This document shows, one piece after another, positions 35,101-46,382 of a stretch of DNA of 64,000 bases. Origin of the DNA: Shinisaurus crocodilurus. Taxonomy: Eukaryota; Chordata; Lepidosauria; Squamata; Shinisauridae. The stretch lies in the NCBI GenBank assembly GCA_021292165.1, contig CM037876.1:37186575-37250574 (forward strand). Direction: 5' to 3'. Every line of letters starts with the position of its first letter. The first letter of the stretch is position 1. The position numbers were made by a program, and so were the translations under genes. A model generated the notes under the pieces. It had not been told where the DNA came from, did no database searches, and was given only the letters and a program-made list of their open reading frames with translations.

Positions 35101-35424
35101 GAGCAGACACTTCGGCACCCCTAAGAAATGGCCACTCAACACCATAGGATGGGACCATTAAGCAAGTGGCTTCAAAGGGACCCCATCCCACGGGGGGAGG
35201 GCGTCACCCCACCTGACCCAAAAGGCCGCCCCTCAGGGAGGGTGTCAACCCACCTGATCACGGAGGGAGGGGCTACCTGAAACACCAAGGTATAAAACAC
35301 CCTGTGCAAGGGAACTGGGTTGTTGGACCTGATCAGCAATCTTGCCCCATGCCTGGGGTAAGGGAACGAAGGATCGGCAACCCCGGGTAGCCGCACCCGG
35401 CACGCTCCAGCTAGCTGAAATCAC

Positions 35425-35600
35425 TGGTCGCTTGGGTTGACCGGGCCCCCGGGAAACCAAGCTGAAATCACTCACAAGCCGCTTGGGTAGACCGGGCCTC
35501 CGCCGGGAACCCAGCTAGCCGCTTGGGTAGACCGGGCCTCCGCCGGGAACCCAGCTAGCAGCGTGCGGTTGACCGGGCCTCTGCCGGGACCCGAGCTGAA
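35425..35600 (+). repeat. tandem array of about 40-base units in LTR
   Basis: Unit CGCTTGGGTAGACCGGGCCT plus CCGCCGGGAACCCAGCTAG occurs twice exactly, with degenerate flanking units beginning CGCTTGGGTTGACCGGGC and GTGCGGTTGACCGGGCCT. Confidence 0.85.
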
Positions 35601-36103
35601 CTAACTAGCTGAGAGCCCTGAAATCACGGTGTCCTTAAGACTTCTTGCTTGCTACTTTGTACCGTACTGATAAGCTGTATTGCTGGCGTGTGTCTGGGTT
35701 TGTGAAGGTAATATTGTAAATAAACTTGTTTTCTAAAAGATACTTCTGTGGCTATAAGTTATCCCTTTGTTCTGGGTTAAGGGTGATAGTCGCTGGGGAT
35801 CTCGGAGAAGGCCGCCCCAGGACTCGCTACCCCCTTAGCATTGAACCCACGCAGAAGACCAGGTTGTCGGTCTTCCACTCATTCCCTTTGGAAGATTTGC
35901 TGACTTTTCTGATGAAAGTATCACACTTTTCTTTTTAAAAAAAATTCAAGATGATACAAAGAAAATGTACTTAAGAGGCAAGGAGAGACAAAAACTTCAA
36001 ATCTATTTTTAAAGCAAGTCAAGCATTCTGTTCTGGGGTTATGCAGAAATCACAGCAACTTTTTTTGAATGGATAAGATTTTCAATGTGAGATACCCTTA
36101 CAG

Positions 36104-36240
36104 CAGGGATGGGGAACATGTGAGCCTTCGGATGTTGTTGGACTCCAGTGCTTACCATCCCTGACCATGAGCCAGGCTCTCTGGGGCTTATGGGAGTTGG
36201 AGCCCCAACTCTCATGAGGGCCATGGGTTCCCCATCCCTG
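36104..36240. mobile_element. 137-base hAT MITE with perfect 8-base TSD
   Basis: Terminal repeats CAGGGATGGGGAAC/GTTCCCCATCCCTG, 14 of 14 complementary, flanked by CCTTACAG at 36,096-36,103 and 36,241-36,248. Internally contains GATGTTGTTGGACTCCA. Fragments of relatives lie at 46,344-46,382 and 30,905-31,012. Confidence 0.92.
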
Positions 36241-36248
36241 CCTTACAG

Positions 36249-37149
36249 GACTGGGGGGAGGGGCAAGTTGCAGAAGAATACTCACAATTCCAAGAGTAAT
36301 TGGAATTGCTCCAGTCAGCAATCATAAAGCCATATATTAGAACTGTGAAGAACTGTGTGGCAAGAGCAGTCCTGCATGCCTGGCCTAGGTATGGTTAACT
36401 GCTTCACTCCCGGATCTGATCTGGGAAGGGGTTGCTCTTTGCTGAGGCCAAGATGGCCAGAACTGCCACTGACATTGATGAGGAAGGAGGGCAACTCCAT
36501 CTTGTGAGGAACTGCCATCAAGTCAGCTGTATGAAGGCCGAATGACACATTTTTCACAGCTCTGCTATGAGCGATTGGCTTATTTACTTCAGTGTACATG
36601 TGTCAGATTGGGACCATGGTGGTCCAGGAGCGGGGGATTAAGCTTTCTCCTCTCCCGTTTTTGTCTTGGAAAGGGGTGGGGGCTTAAAAAAATAAAAGAA
36701 AAATCTCCGTTGGAATTAATGGTGGCACTATTGAGCGTGAGTCAAGATAGATGAAGGCAGGAATTGGTCCGAATGGTGCAGCAAGACTATTTAAAGTGTT
36801 GGCCTTAGCTGGGGTGGGCCACCTATTTGCGCTCTGCTTCAGGTAGCAAAATCTAGATTAACCATTTTCCACAGTGCCCCTGTGGAAGCATCACTCTGTA
36901 CCATTGTGAGAAATTAAAATGGCAAGTGCCTGGTGCTTCTTGGAGTGTCAGACCAATTTTTGTAAAAAAAAGGGGGGGCAGGGCAGGGATCAGTAGTGGG
37001 CCATGCCAGGATGCTTTGGTCCAAGGATACCAGGTGCTGATGTCATCCTGAAACAACCAACCCACAAACTCTGGAGTATATTAAGCAGGTTCTGGCCTGT
37101 TACCTTATGATGTTTCTGGCTTATTTGTCACCTGTGTTCATTCTCCCAT
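36249..37149. other. unassigned DNA
   Basis: Nothing recognisable. Confidence 0.4.
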
Positions 37150-37560
37150 ACTTGGTTGGCCATGTATCCTAATTTACAAAGGACAGTCCTCTATTTGAGT
37201 GGCTGTCAGAAGACCGTAATCTAATTGAAGATGTCCTCTAGTTGAGGGGCAGTCCAATTTAAAGTTAAAGAACCACCAGGAGGGAGAACAGTAGGATGCT
37301 TGAAGGTGACCAGCAACAGTGAGCACCCGGACAGCAGACTGAGCAGACACAATGGTCACCACCTGGTCACAGTTTTCCCTGCTATGGTGAGATGTATTGT
37401 ATTTCTATTTAACTTATAGTCAATATTTCTAAATTTGAATCGATACTACATATAAATTGGCATGTCAAAATATTATGGAACTCTATGTTCCCCTTGGCTC
37501 TCTGTTTGGTGATGCATTTCCTCTCTCTGTTTTTTGGCAATAAGTAAGTGGCCCACCCTA
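37150..37560 (-). repeat. dispersed repeat family A
   Basis: GGCCATGTATCCTAATTTAC, GGACAGTCCTCTATTTGAG, CTGCTATGGTGAGATG and GTGATGCATTTCC, largely the reverse orientation of the 21.9-22.2 kb copy. Confidence 0.6.
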
Positions 37561-39263
37561 ACCCATACTAGTTTTCTACTCTCTACACACCTACCGTTGT
37601 ATCCCCAGCTTCCCTCCTCCCTTCCAGCCACCATTTCTTTCAACTTCTTGGACTACAGTATGAGAAGGAGGAGAGGCAAGCAAACCAGTTAACCCAGCAG
37701 CACCTCCTTCTTTGGTCATCATTTCTACCACTGAGTAGATACGTTTATTTCCTGGCTGAATCCACTAAACAACCCTGTAACCACTGAAACATACTTACTG
37801 ACCCAACTCTGTATTGGGTAGTAGAGTAAAATAAATCAGCATGTCCCTGGAATCTGGGACCTCTATAGCCCTCTCTGCGCTGTCTTCTGATTTCAGCTCT
37901 TTCTTCTTACTCCAACAGCACTCTATCCCTCTACAACTCTAAGCGACTTCTATTTGCTCGCTATACTTATATAGAGTTTTGTTTAGGTTTCTGCCCCCCC
38001 CCATCTTTTCGGTTTCTTTCCTTACTTAAGTTTCAGTTTCTCGGGCTGAAATTTAGATCCTCCTATGAAAACAGCCTCTAAACTAAAAGCAACCATTTTA
38101 CAAGCATGAACAGAATACAAAATGGCTGAACATGTTCCTTTCTTCATATTCCTCCTTATCTATTCCTCTTCTTGACCCTAGCCCAATCCCTAGCAGTTTG
38201 GCAAGCTGCACCTTTCAAGCCTTTTCCCACCTTGTAAGCATGACATCCCTTTTGGGGTGGGAGTTGGCAACCCCACCTGGAGCTCTGAGGCAAGGAGGAT
38301 CATAGTACATTGGATGTAGCTCCAACCTGGCCTGGCAATACAGACAATACGGAGTGCCCCACATTTTTCAAGAAAATTGCTTAGAACCTACAGTGCTTGA
38401 CGGAGTCTCAGAAAATCGTATAACATCACACGCACACACAGACACACAGACACACACCATTAGGTAGGTCAGCCTCGTACTTTGTAGAATATATGACAGT
38501 TAATCCAGTTCAGATCCAGCATCATACAATGAAAGAACTCATTCCCATATAAATTAGACTCCCCCCCCCCACAGAACCCATTTCTCCATGGTGCAAATAC
38601 TGCACCATGGGTCTTTCCTACTACCCAAATGGTGTCCATCCCAGTGAGTGACTGATCAGGTGGGAAAGTTCTATGGGATTGATTGTGAAATAGTACTCAC
38701 ACACTGGAGGCATGTGAGGCAGCACCACAGGAAAGCAGGCCCCATGCAGCTCGGGTGGCAGCGGCTTTGGGTCAATGTATACATAAAAAATGAATTAGAG
38801 CTGTTCTTGCCAAATAAACAATCTTTAATTTTCCATACAATTTTTTTGGTCAGATGTTTTGGATAATATGTCCTTCACATTTCAGCGGAGTGTCTAAATA
38901 CAAAACATATGAAAAACCACCTTCTTCTGCCTCATTTTGTGCAGAAGGCATTTTCATTATAAGCAGCAGAATAGGCAGTCTTGGTGTTCCTATTCAGCAT
39001 GTTCCTGTTTTATACACAAAATATACCTTCCTTTTTCATTAGAGCAAAATAAATATGGTGGACAGCCAGTCCAGTGCCAGCCTCCAGGGTGGTTTGGACA
39101 TGTGCCTCCTAGCTCTTTCTGTTTTCTCTGTGGCATAGTGGCAACCACTTCTAGATACTCCAGGCAGATGTGAGAGGTCTTCCTTTGGCTCTCAGGGTGT
39201 TTACATGGGAGTAGAAAGAGTGCCAGCAATCCTCCCAGTCTCTGCTGGCCAAGTATTTACCTT
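37561..39263. other. unassigned DNA
   Basis: Contains a CA-rich simple repeat near 38,430-38,458. No gene recognised. Confidence 0.4.
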
Positions 39264-39784
39264 GGGCCTGTTCACACGACACAGGAACCGCGGGGGAGCA
39301 GCCGTCCACCGCGGTCCCTGTGTCATGTGAATGGTGCCCCGGCATGCCCCCGTCGGACAGCCGCACGCTGGAAGCGCCGAAATACACCATGGGCAGTAGG
39401 AGGGTAAACCCCTACCGCACATCCCCACCATGCCGTGCGGACAGCGGGCACACACCCCCGTGTGGGCCTCCTGTGGCCGCACAGAGACGGCAGCCCAGAG
39501 CGGCTGGAGCTGCAGCTGCCTACACGTACCGTGCTCGCAGCAGCGCAGCCGCCCTTGGGCTGTTGGTGTGCCACAGCCGCTGGACCTCCCGGGCTGCCGC
39601 CCGCTAGCACCAGGAGGCCCACACCACGGAGCAGGGGCTGCCGGCTCCACCGCAGTCCGCCCACACGTGTGAGGCATGGGTTGTCTGCGGCGCCCCACCG
39701 GGACCCGCGGACTGCCCCGTGGTGGCTCCCCCGCTTGCCTCCCGGGCCCTGTGAACCGCCCCCTTGTCTTCACTACCCTCCCTC
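39264..39784. repeat. GC-rich repeat with family T-like terminus
   Basis: Starts with GGGCCTGTTCACACGACACA, similar to the family T termini, and a small hairpin around CCGCGG. Very GC- and CpG-rich over 500 bases, abutting the 2-kb foldback. Long frames on both strands are composition artefacts. Confidence 0.45.
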
Positions 39785-40342
39785 CATGACTGGGTTCGCA
39801 CGACATGCTAAGCCATGGTGGTTTATCAACCACGGTAGAGTAGTGTGTCATATGAACCCGTGATGGTTCTGTCAGGGTGGCTTATGTTTGGCTTATAAGC
39901 TACCCTGACAAGCCATGGATTGTGGTAGGGTTTGTTTGACCCATGATGGGTTGTCGTCTCCTCTGAACCTGGATGACATGACCCATCATGGGTTAAACCA
40001 AACCACAACAGAGCCGCTTGGCAAAATCAGCAAAAAACCCTTCCCACACTTGCCAAGCAGCTACTGGGCGACTGCCATTGCCAGCTGCCCCAAAAGTGCC
40101 CAAGTGGCACTTGAGGTCAGCTGGAAAAGGCTGCCCCCAGTCCCCACTGTGATTGTGAGCTACTTCAGGCTTGCTGCTGCTTTTTTGTCACTATTAAAAA
40201 AAATCTTCAATTTCTTTTGCAGTCTTGCTTTTGACAGCTATAAGCAGTCCCTCCAAGGTGCCCCAGTAGTACCTCGGATGGACTGCCTGTGGTTGCCAAG
40301 TATTTTTTTTTTAAAAAAAATTGTCCCCCCCTAATTTTCACA

Positions 40343-40344
<2 letters not shown>

Positions 40345-40373
<29 letters not shown>
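40345..40373. repeat. (TA)n microsatellite
   Basis: TA-rich tract in the left arm of the foldback. Confidence 0.9.
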
Positions 40374-40374
<1 letters not shown>

Positions 40375-40793
40375 TCTTCCTGCCCTTTCGCAACTGTGGA
40401 CAGGCACAGTTTCACAGGGGTGGCAATGAGGAATCTTGGGTGGGTAATGGGCAGGGGGGGGGTCCCTGCTGTCAAAGTCCAGCAGGAACCCACCCTGTGC
40501 GATGCCAACCCGAGGCTGCAGGTAAGTTCAATCTCCCTTAGGAACCCTTTGGCAGTTAACAGAAGGCGAGCTGCCAAAGGATTCCAAAGCTGCAAGTGAT
40601 CTGTTTGCAGAAGAGTGGGGTTCATTCACCCCTTTTGCAGCAGGATCCTCGGGTTTTGGGGGCAGAGCTCATGTATCCCAAGTATCTCCTCAGTTTTGCA
40701 AGTGTCCCCGAGATGCAAAAAACAAACAAACCCAACACTTTTTTGGCAGGAAAGGATACAGGTATAGAGTCTATATACGTATACTTTTCCTGA

Positions 40794-40794
<1 letters not shown>

Positions 40795-40839
<45 letters not shown>
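40795..40839. repeat. (ATC)n microsatellite at foldback centre
   Basis: About 15 ATC units at the apex between the two arms. Confidence 0.95.
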
Positions 40840-41824
40840 TAGAAATCCCACCTTAAAAATGGAGGTTTGCTGTCTGATAGCTCAGCTGAGCGGTCAAAGT
40901 GCAATTACCCCCTGCATGGGAATCCCTAGTTCTGCATGTCCCTGAGATGCTAGCAAGTCTTGGGAATGCTTGCAAAACTGAGGGGATTTTTGGGACACAT
41001 GAGCTTCCCCACAAAGCCCGAGGATCTTGCTGCAAAAGGGGTGAATGAGCCCCACCCTCCTTTCACAAGCCAGGATCACCCGCAGCTTTGGCACCCTTTT
41101 GGAAGCTCGCCTTCTGTTAGCCGTCAGTGGGTTCTAAAGGAGAATTTAACTTACCTGCCACCTCGGGTGGGTACTCCACTGGGTGGGTACCTGCTGGACT
41201 TTGCCAGCAGGAATCCCCCTGCCCATTGCCCACCTGAGTTTCCCCATTGCTGCCCCCATGTAACTGTGCTCATCCGCAGTTGCGAAACGGCAGCAAAATT
41301 TGTTTTTTAAAAACTTTTTTGCAATTAACTTCGAAAATTAGGGGGGGGGTACAATTTTTTTTTAAAAAAATACTTGGCAACCATGGCAGCCCCTCCAAGG
41401 TACTGCTGGGGCACCTTGCAGGGACTGCTCGTTGCTATCAAAAGGGAGACTGCGAAAGCTGGCTTGTGCAGCCAGCTTGCACAATCTGAAGAATTTTTTT
41501 TAAAAAGTGACAAAAAAGCCACGGCAAGCCCAAAACAGCTCGTGATCATGGCGGGGAGGTGAGGGGAACTTCAGTGCTCCCGTGGTGACCCTGGGATACC
41601 CGTGGGAGGACCTAGGGGGGAAGAGGGGGAGGGAGGGCCCCACTACCCACAATGTGCCAGATTGTCTGTCTGGCGCATCGGGGATAGGGTGTCTTATAAG
41701 CCACACTGCATAGCTTGCTACGCAGTGTGGCTTATCGTGTTGTGCGAACCCACCCACTGAAACAAAACATAACCCATATAGTCTAGGCAGCGTGGGGGGA
41801 ACAAACCACCCCTTGAAGATGTAA

Positions 41825-42240
41825 ATAGGATCAGACCCAGCCCAGTCATCCAATTAAGTAAAGTTTATTAAGGTAAAGATAAAAGCAAGGTAGTGAAGGA
41901 CAATTGTATGCACAATGAAATGGGGAAACATAATCTAAATACCAAAATGCTGATCTAACTTTCCTGGTCTAATCTATGCTGAATAATCTAGGAGAGCTCT
42001 AGACTTACATCAGGGTCCCTGTGGCAATCAATGAAGTGTCTTGAGTTGGCCAAAGATGGAAAAGAGGACAACTCACTCAAACTGGGCATTGCACCATGCT
42101 TTACGTTGTTTGATTGGGTGGGTGATATTGACCAGTGGGTGTAGGGTCACATACACAGGAGATGCCCAAGGAATGGCAATCAGTGATGTCATAGGGCTGT
42201 ATGAGAAATTTGTTTCAGTTTATTTCAGACCAGAATTTAC
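41825..42240. other. possible LTR-like remnant
   Basis: AAGTTTATTAAGG at 41,862 resembles AAGTTTATTTAAGG at 61,987, both reading as poly(A) signals on the minus strand. No ends or TSD. Confidence 0.25.
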
Positions 42241-42329
42241 GTAGTTCGCACATCCCAGACTTGAACATGGACTTGAACACAATCTGTGGTCAAAGTCCAT
42301 ACATTTCCGAGCTTGCAATAATATTCGCG

Positions 42330-42500
42330 GACCAAAGAAAAATGCATTAAAAAATGCATACATTTGAAAAATACATACAAATACGCATTGAACAATGGGA
42401 GAAAAATGCATACTTTTCAGAAATGCACACAATTGATGCATACATTTGGAAAAATGCACATTGAAATATGTGCAAATAACAACAAAAACTTGCAATCTGA
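42330..42500. repeat. degenerate AAATGCATACATTT repeat
   Basis: Several imperfect copies of AAATGCATACATTT. A looser relative lies at 60,240-60,320. Confidence 0.6.
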
Positions 42501-42659
42501 CATGGACATGAGTCAGAAGGAGCTTTGAGGTGGAATTCAGAGAACTTTGATGAGCTGGAGAACTACTGACTGTTACAGCAGACAGCATGGAGCTATGTAG
42601 ACTGATGAAGGCAGTATGTAGTCACGTACTGTGGTGATGTTATATTTCAACCCAAATTC

Positions 42660-42785
42660 AAGCTCAGTGTGATAGAGCAAATGCTTTGCATGCAGAAGGT
42701 CCCAGGTTCGATCCCTGGCATCTCCAGGCAGGGCAGGAAAACCTTTCCTGAAACCCTGGAGAGCCACTGCTGGTAAGTGTTTGTT
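42660..42785 (+). mobile_element. tRNA-Ala-like SINE
   Basis: A box GTGATAGAGC, anticodon-arm sequence GCTTTGCATGC (TGC, Ala-like), B box GGTTCGATCCC, then CTGGCATCTCCAGGCAGG and CTGGAGAGCCACTGC, the common squamate tRNA SINE. No mature tRNA structure is preserved, so it is not a tRNA gene. Confidence 0.85.
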
Positions 42786-42980
42786 TATTTATTTATTATA
42801 TTTATGGGGGTTACACGAACCTTGGTTGGGCTCGATGTTCTCCGCAGCTCGGCTCTCCGCTGCGCCGGCCCCCTGATCTCGATCTTCTGAGTGGCGTGGA
42901 ACGTTCTCCATGCCGCTCGAGCTGCCGGCGCCATTCGAGCCTCTCGTCCCCTGTCGCATCTCTTCCGGTGCGGCCGGCGT

Positions 42981-43095
42981 GCTGGACCCCCGCACTATGT
43001 TTTTGGCGGGGAGAACCAGGGCAACAGGGCTTAAACAGCCCTGTTGCCCTGGTTTCCCCACAAAAACACAGTGCGGGGGTCCAGCGTGCCGGAGC
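42981..43095. repeat. GC-rich hairpin, MITE-like
   Basis: GCTGGACCCCCGCACTATGT against ACAGTGCGGGGGTCCAGC, and ACCAGGGCAACAGGGCT against AGCCCTGTTGCCCTGGT, meet at a TTAAAC-type loop near 43,030. The block lies in a CpG-rich stretch (42,830-43,140). Confidence 0.8.
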
Positions 43096-43148
43096 AGAGT
43101 CCCGTCGTGTCATTTCCGCCGTGCTGGATTCTCAGCCACACGCGTGGC

Positions 43149-43729
43149 TCATGAGGACAATCTGTCGAGAACTTCTGCTCATTCGCTTTTAAAGCTCCAT
43201 TGAAATGAACAGGAGCTGCACAAGAACACATCCAAAAATGTATGGTGCTTTTGTCGTAGACATAAGCCACAACAGATTTAAAGGTATTTTATTGTAGCTA
43301 CAGTACAAAGCTAAGCAGAAAGCGTTTCATATCTTTCTTGACCAGTGTGGCTCTTCATCTGCATCCTAGCCCATGCAAAGCTTCCTTCTAATGGTCAATG
43401 TTTCAATGATTCCACTGGAGTAATAATTTTATTACCCAGCTTTTACTGCTGTAATATAAAATTACACCCAATCACCTGCTTCGAACAATAACCGGGACGC
43501 TAAAAGCGTCAACATCAAAATGTTTCATTTTGTTTTTTGGCACTCAGCCTACAGCAGGCTGAGTGCCAAATTCCATTTCGGAGAAGATCGGGGTGGGGTG
43601 TGGGGCTGCACATTCCAGTGCTGGGCTGAGCTGAAGATAAAAGTGGGTGGGACAAAGGCAAAAGGGGTGAGGCCAGATTAATACCCCAAAATAGCAGCAT
43701 ATTTTTAACTTAAAGCTCTTACTGCCATG
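43149..43729 (+). repeat. 580-base repeat, copy 2
   Basis: Pairs with 28,157-28,737. Diverges abruptly after TTACTGCCA where copy 1 continues into family B, so another sequence joins at about 43,728. Confidence 0.85.
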
Positions 43730-44215
43730 AGATATAACCAATACACTTTAGGACTACAAAATAAAAAATTATTAATTTATCAAAAGATTGAGTACATCAA
43801 ATCAATCCTTGATAAACCAGCCTAAATCAATTTTATTAATTTATCCTAGTTTTAGTTTTATTTTACACAACGGTTCTCGTCGTTGGATCTCAGCAATACT
43901 CAGCATTCAGCACACGCACTCTCACTATGTTGTGGCCGCGGCGACTCTTCAATAATACTCTCGCGCAGTACATACAGCCCGACCGTGGGAACTCGATGAT
44001 GACGTCATCTCACAGAGCCCGCCAAAATTGACCAATTCGGTGTTAGCGTCGGACTATAAAAGGCCCTCCGCAGCACAAAACAGGCACCAGTGATCTGGCA
44101 TCTTCGGACCGTGACACTGGCCCTCAGAGCTCCACGCTCTCTCGGTTACTCGAGCTTTTCGCTCTGCCGGTTTCACGGCGCACCTCGCTGCTTCGCCAGG
44201 ACTAGGCTGACCATA
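43728..44215 (+). promoter_or_regulatory. orphan promoter-like module (CRE, CCAAT, TATA)
   Basis: A perfect cAMP response element TGACGTCA at 44,000-44,007, CCAAT at 44,032-44,036 and TATAAAAGG at 44,055-44,063, spaced as in a strong RNA polymerase II promoter. Predicted start near 44,085-44,095. The start TGAGATATAACC follows a sharp break with the 580-base repeat. No open frame follows and it is truncated at another repeat at 44,216, so it may be part of an LTR or transposon. Confidence 0.5.
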
Positions 44216-44345
44216 CGTACCATTTTAAAAGGGACAGTCCCATTTTTTTTCATATTTCCTGACCGTCCCTTCTTTTTAATATAAATGTCAATTTTGTCCC
44301 ATTTTTAGTAAACTATATATAGTTTTTAATTTTTTGTAAAAAAAC
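44216..44345. repeat. candidate left terminus of a DNA transposon
   Basis: GGCTGACCATACGTACC...GGGACAGTCCC, with internal GTCCCATTTTTAG, resembles the inverted form of TCCTGGTTTTAAATGTG...ATGGTCACC at 49,842-49,885. Short GACTAG motifs flank both. Could be the two ends of one composite element. Confidence 0.45.
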
Positions 44346-44454
44346 TGAACACGGCTTGTTTATTTCTCATAAGAATCTCCGCATTAAGAAACCTAGGGGG
44401 GGGGGGTGAGCCAAGCCCCATGTGGAGCTGCTCCCGCGCTCCCCTTAGCCCTTA

Positions 44455-44850
<396 letters not shown>

Positions 44851-45226
44851 TCACGCCAGGACGCGAGACGGGGGTCTGCCGGTGGTGGCGATGGCAGAGG
44901 CAGCTGAGAGGAGACCCACATGCACACTGAGCCTCTCTGCATGGCGGTGAGGGGACAGCGGCTCATTCACACAGGTTAGGGCATACATATTCATGCCCTG
45001 GTCAGCCAATTAGGACGGGACCTGAAGGAGGCGGCCCGTGGAGGTTAGGGGGCGGGCTTAGGAGGATCAGCCTTTTCTTAAAGCGCTAAGAAGACTGGAC
45101 GGGGAGAGCGAAACCGTGCAGCTCGCACTAAGGAGGAGGCGCAGTGTGTGGCAGGCGGCCGGATGAGCAGGCGAGCTCAGGGCACATCGGATTGCAGGCA
45201 AAGCTAAGACACGCTTGTCGCTAGCG

Positions 45227-45349
45227 CAGCCATTCTCAACCTCTGGATGCGTTGGACTACAACTCCCAGCATCCCCAACCAGCCAGCTGGCTGGGGTGCT
45301 GGGAGTTGTAGTCCCACATATCTGGAGGGCACTAGGTTGGAGAAAGCTG
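45227..45349. mobile_element. palindromic MITE with ZNF143-like motif
   Basis: CAGCCATTCTCAACC start and GGTTGGAGAAAGCTG end. The arms carry ACTACAACTCCCAGCATCCC and its complement. Same type as 10,294-10,410 but older; no clear TSD. Confidence 0.75.
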
Positions 45350-45462
45350 TAGTAAGGAGTTAGTTAGCCCTATTGAAGCCAGTGGGAATCACTTTCCAGT
45401 ACAAGCCCCTATCAGACCCCTCTGCAAGCCACTTAGTGCTCTTTCCTTCTGGATTAATACAC

Positions 45463-45780
45463 TGACTAGGTTCAGACAACATGATAACCCACACTCAGGG
45501 TTGAGTATGGGTTGTCGTTGAACCGTGGGTTGTCATTGAACCGTGGGTTATCGTCTGAACCCAGCTGAGATAAGAAACCATGGTGAACAACCCACAGTTC
45601 ACAGCCCAATAACAACCATGGGTTCTCTTCGTGGGTTGGTTGTGGTTAAGAAACCATGGCTTGTTAGTGCAGGTGGGTTCAGACAACACGATAACCCACG
45701 TTTCAGCAACAACCCACGTTTCAGCAACGACCCATACTCAACCCCCGAGTGTGGGTTATCATGTTGCCTGAACCCAGTCA
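45463..45780. mobile_element. compound foldback MITE, family T
   Basis: TGACTAGGTTCAGACAACAT start, complement (ATGTTGCCTGAACCCAGTCA) end. Inner inverted ends lie at about 45,548-45,570 and 45,672-45,700. Same four-terminus architecture as 19,808-20,146. Confidence 0.78.
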
Positions 45781-46184
45781 TTGCGGATAACCATCAGTCC
45801 CCACCATGGTCTTTAGGCCATTGTCCCCATGATCCACTCTGGCTGTGTGCAGTGCAGGCCTAGCTGTGGGGTTACAGAGTGGCAAGGGAAAGGCGCTGTG
45901 TGTGTAGCCAGTGATAACTTCCTCCTTATTAGTACAGTACTACTTAATGGTAGTTCAGTACTAAATTGTGAAGTGCAGGCGCTCATCATTACAGCCCCAA
46001 TGACCATACCCCAAGGACAACCCAAAATGCAGGCACCTGTGTTGATCCATTATAGATAGATACCCCCGAAGAAAATCAGTCCATAGCATACTAGCTAATT
46101 TATTAGGATCAGCTGAAAAAAGTGCCAGAGCTCTGGGACCCAGTGTTCCCACTCCACTACACCATGGCTTCTTTATCAGAGGGG

Positions 46185-46335
46185 AGGGGGCCATTGCTCA
46201 ATGGCAGAGCACCCATATTGCATGCAGAAGGTCCTGGGTTTCATCCCTGGTATCTCCAGGTGAGACTGGGAAAGACTCCTGTGTAAACCCCTGGAGAGCC
46301 TCTGCCAGTCAGTGTGTAGGCAACAATGAGCTAGA
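46185..46335 (+). mobile_element. tRNA-Ala-like SINE
   Basis: TTGCTCAATGGCAGAGCACC, GCATGCAGAAGGTCCTGGGT, TTCATCCCTGGTATCTCCAG and GGAGAGCCTCTGCCAGTCAG. Second copy of the family at 42,660. Confidence 0.87.
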
Positions 46336-46343
46336 TCAAGCAT

Positions 46344-46382
46344 GGGGAACCTATGACCCTCCAGATCTTGTTGGACTACTGT
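46344..46382 (+). repeat. truncated hAT MITE end
   Basis: GCATGGGGAACCTATGACCC...TTGTTGGACTAC resembles the left end of 36,104-36,240. The right half is missing. Confidence 0.6.

Larger units (their letters stand above)
34717..35881 (+). repeat. probable solo LTR
   Basis: Promoter-like GTATAAAAC near 35,290, a GC-rich transcribed region, and AATAAA at about 35,717-35,722 about 430 bases later. ACTCA occurs at both margins (34,717-34,721 and 35,877-35,881), a possible TSD, but the inferred ends then are not the standard TG...CA, so the borders are tentative. Two tandem arrays lie inside (34,866-35,100 and 35,425-35,580). No retroviral gene follows on either side. Confidence 0.5.
39785..41756. 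mobile_element. about 2-kb foldback DNA element, family T
   Basis: Ends TGGGTTCGCACGACATGCTA at 39,790 and the matching complement (GTTGTGCGAACCCA) at about 41,740-41,753. The left arm (to about 40,790) and right arm (from about 40,860) pair in order: the TTGCCAAGTATTTTTTTTTA block, AACAGAAGGCGAGCT, CTCAGTTTTGCAAG and others, so most of the element is one imperfect palindrome. No transposase is encoded. A microsatellite occupies the loop. Confidence 0.8.

Noticed and set aside
39201..39851. Large frames on both strands of the GC-rich block
   Set aside because: GC-rich composition reduces stop codons. The block is a repeat with transposon-like ends.
42660..42785. tRNA-Ala gene (also 46,185-46,335)
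   Set aside because: The A and B boxes remain, but the cloverleaf is degraded and a SINE body follows.
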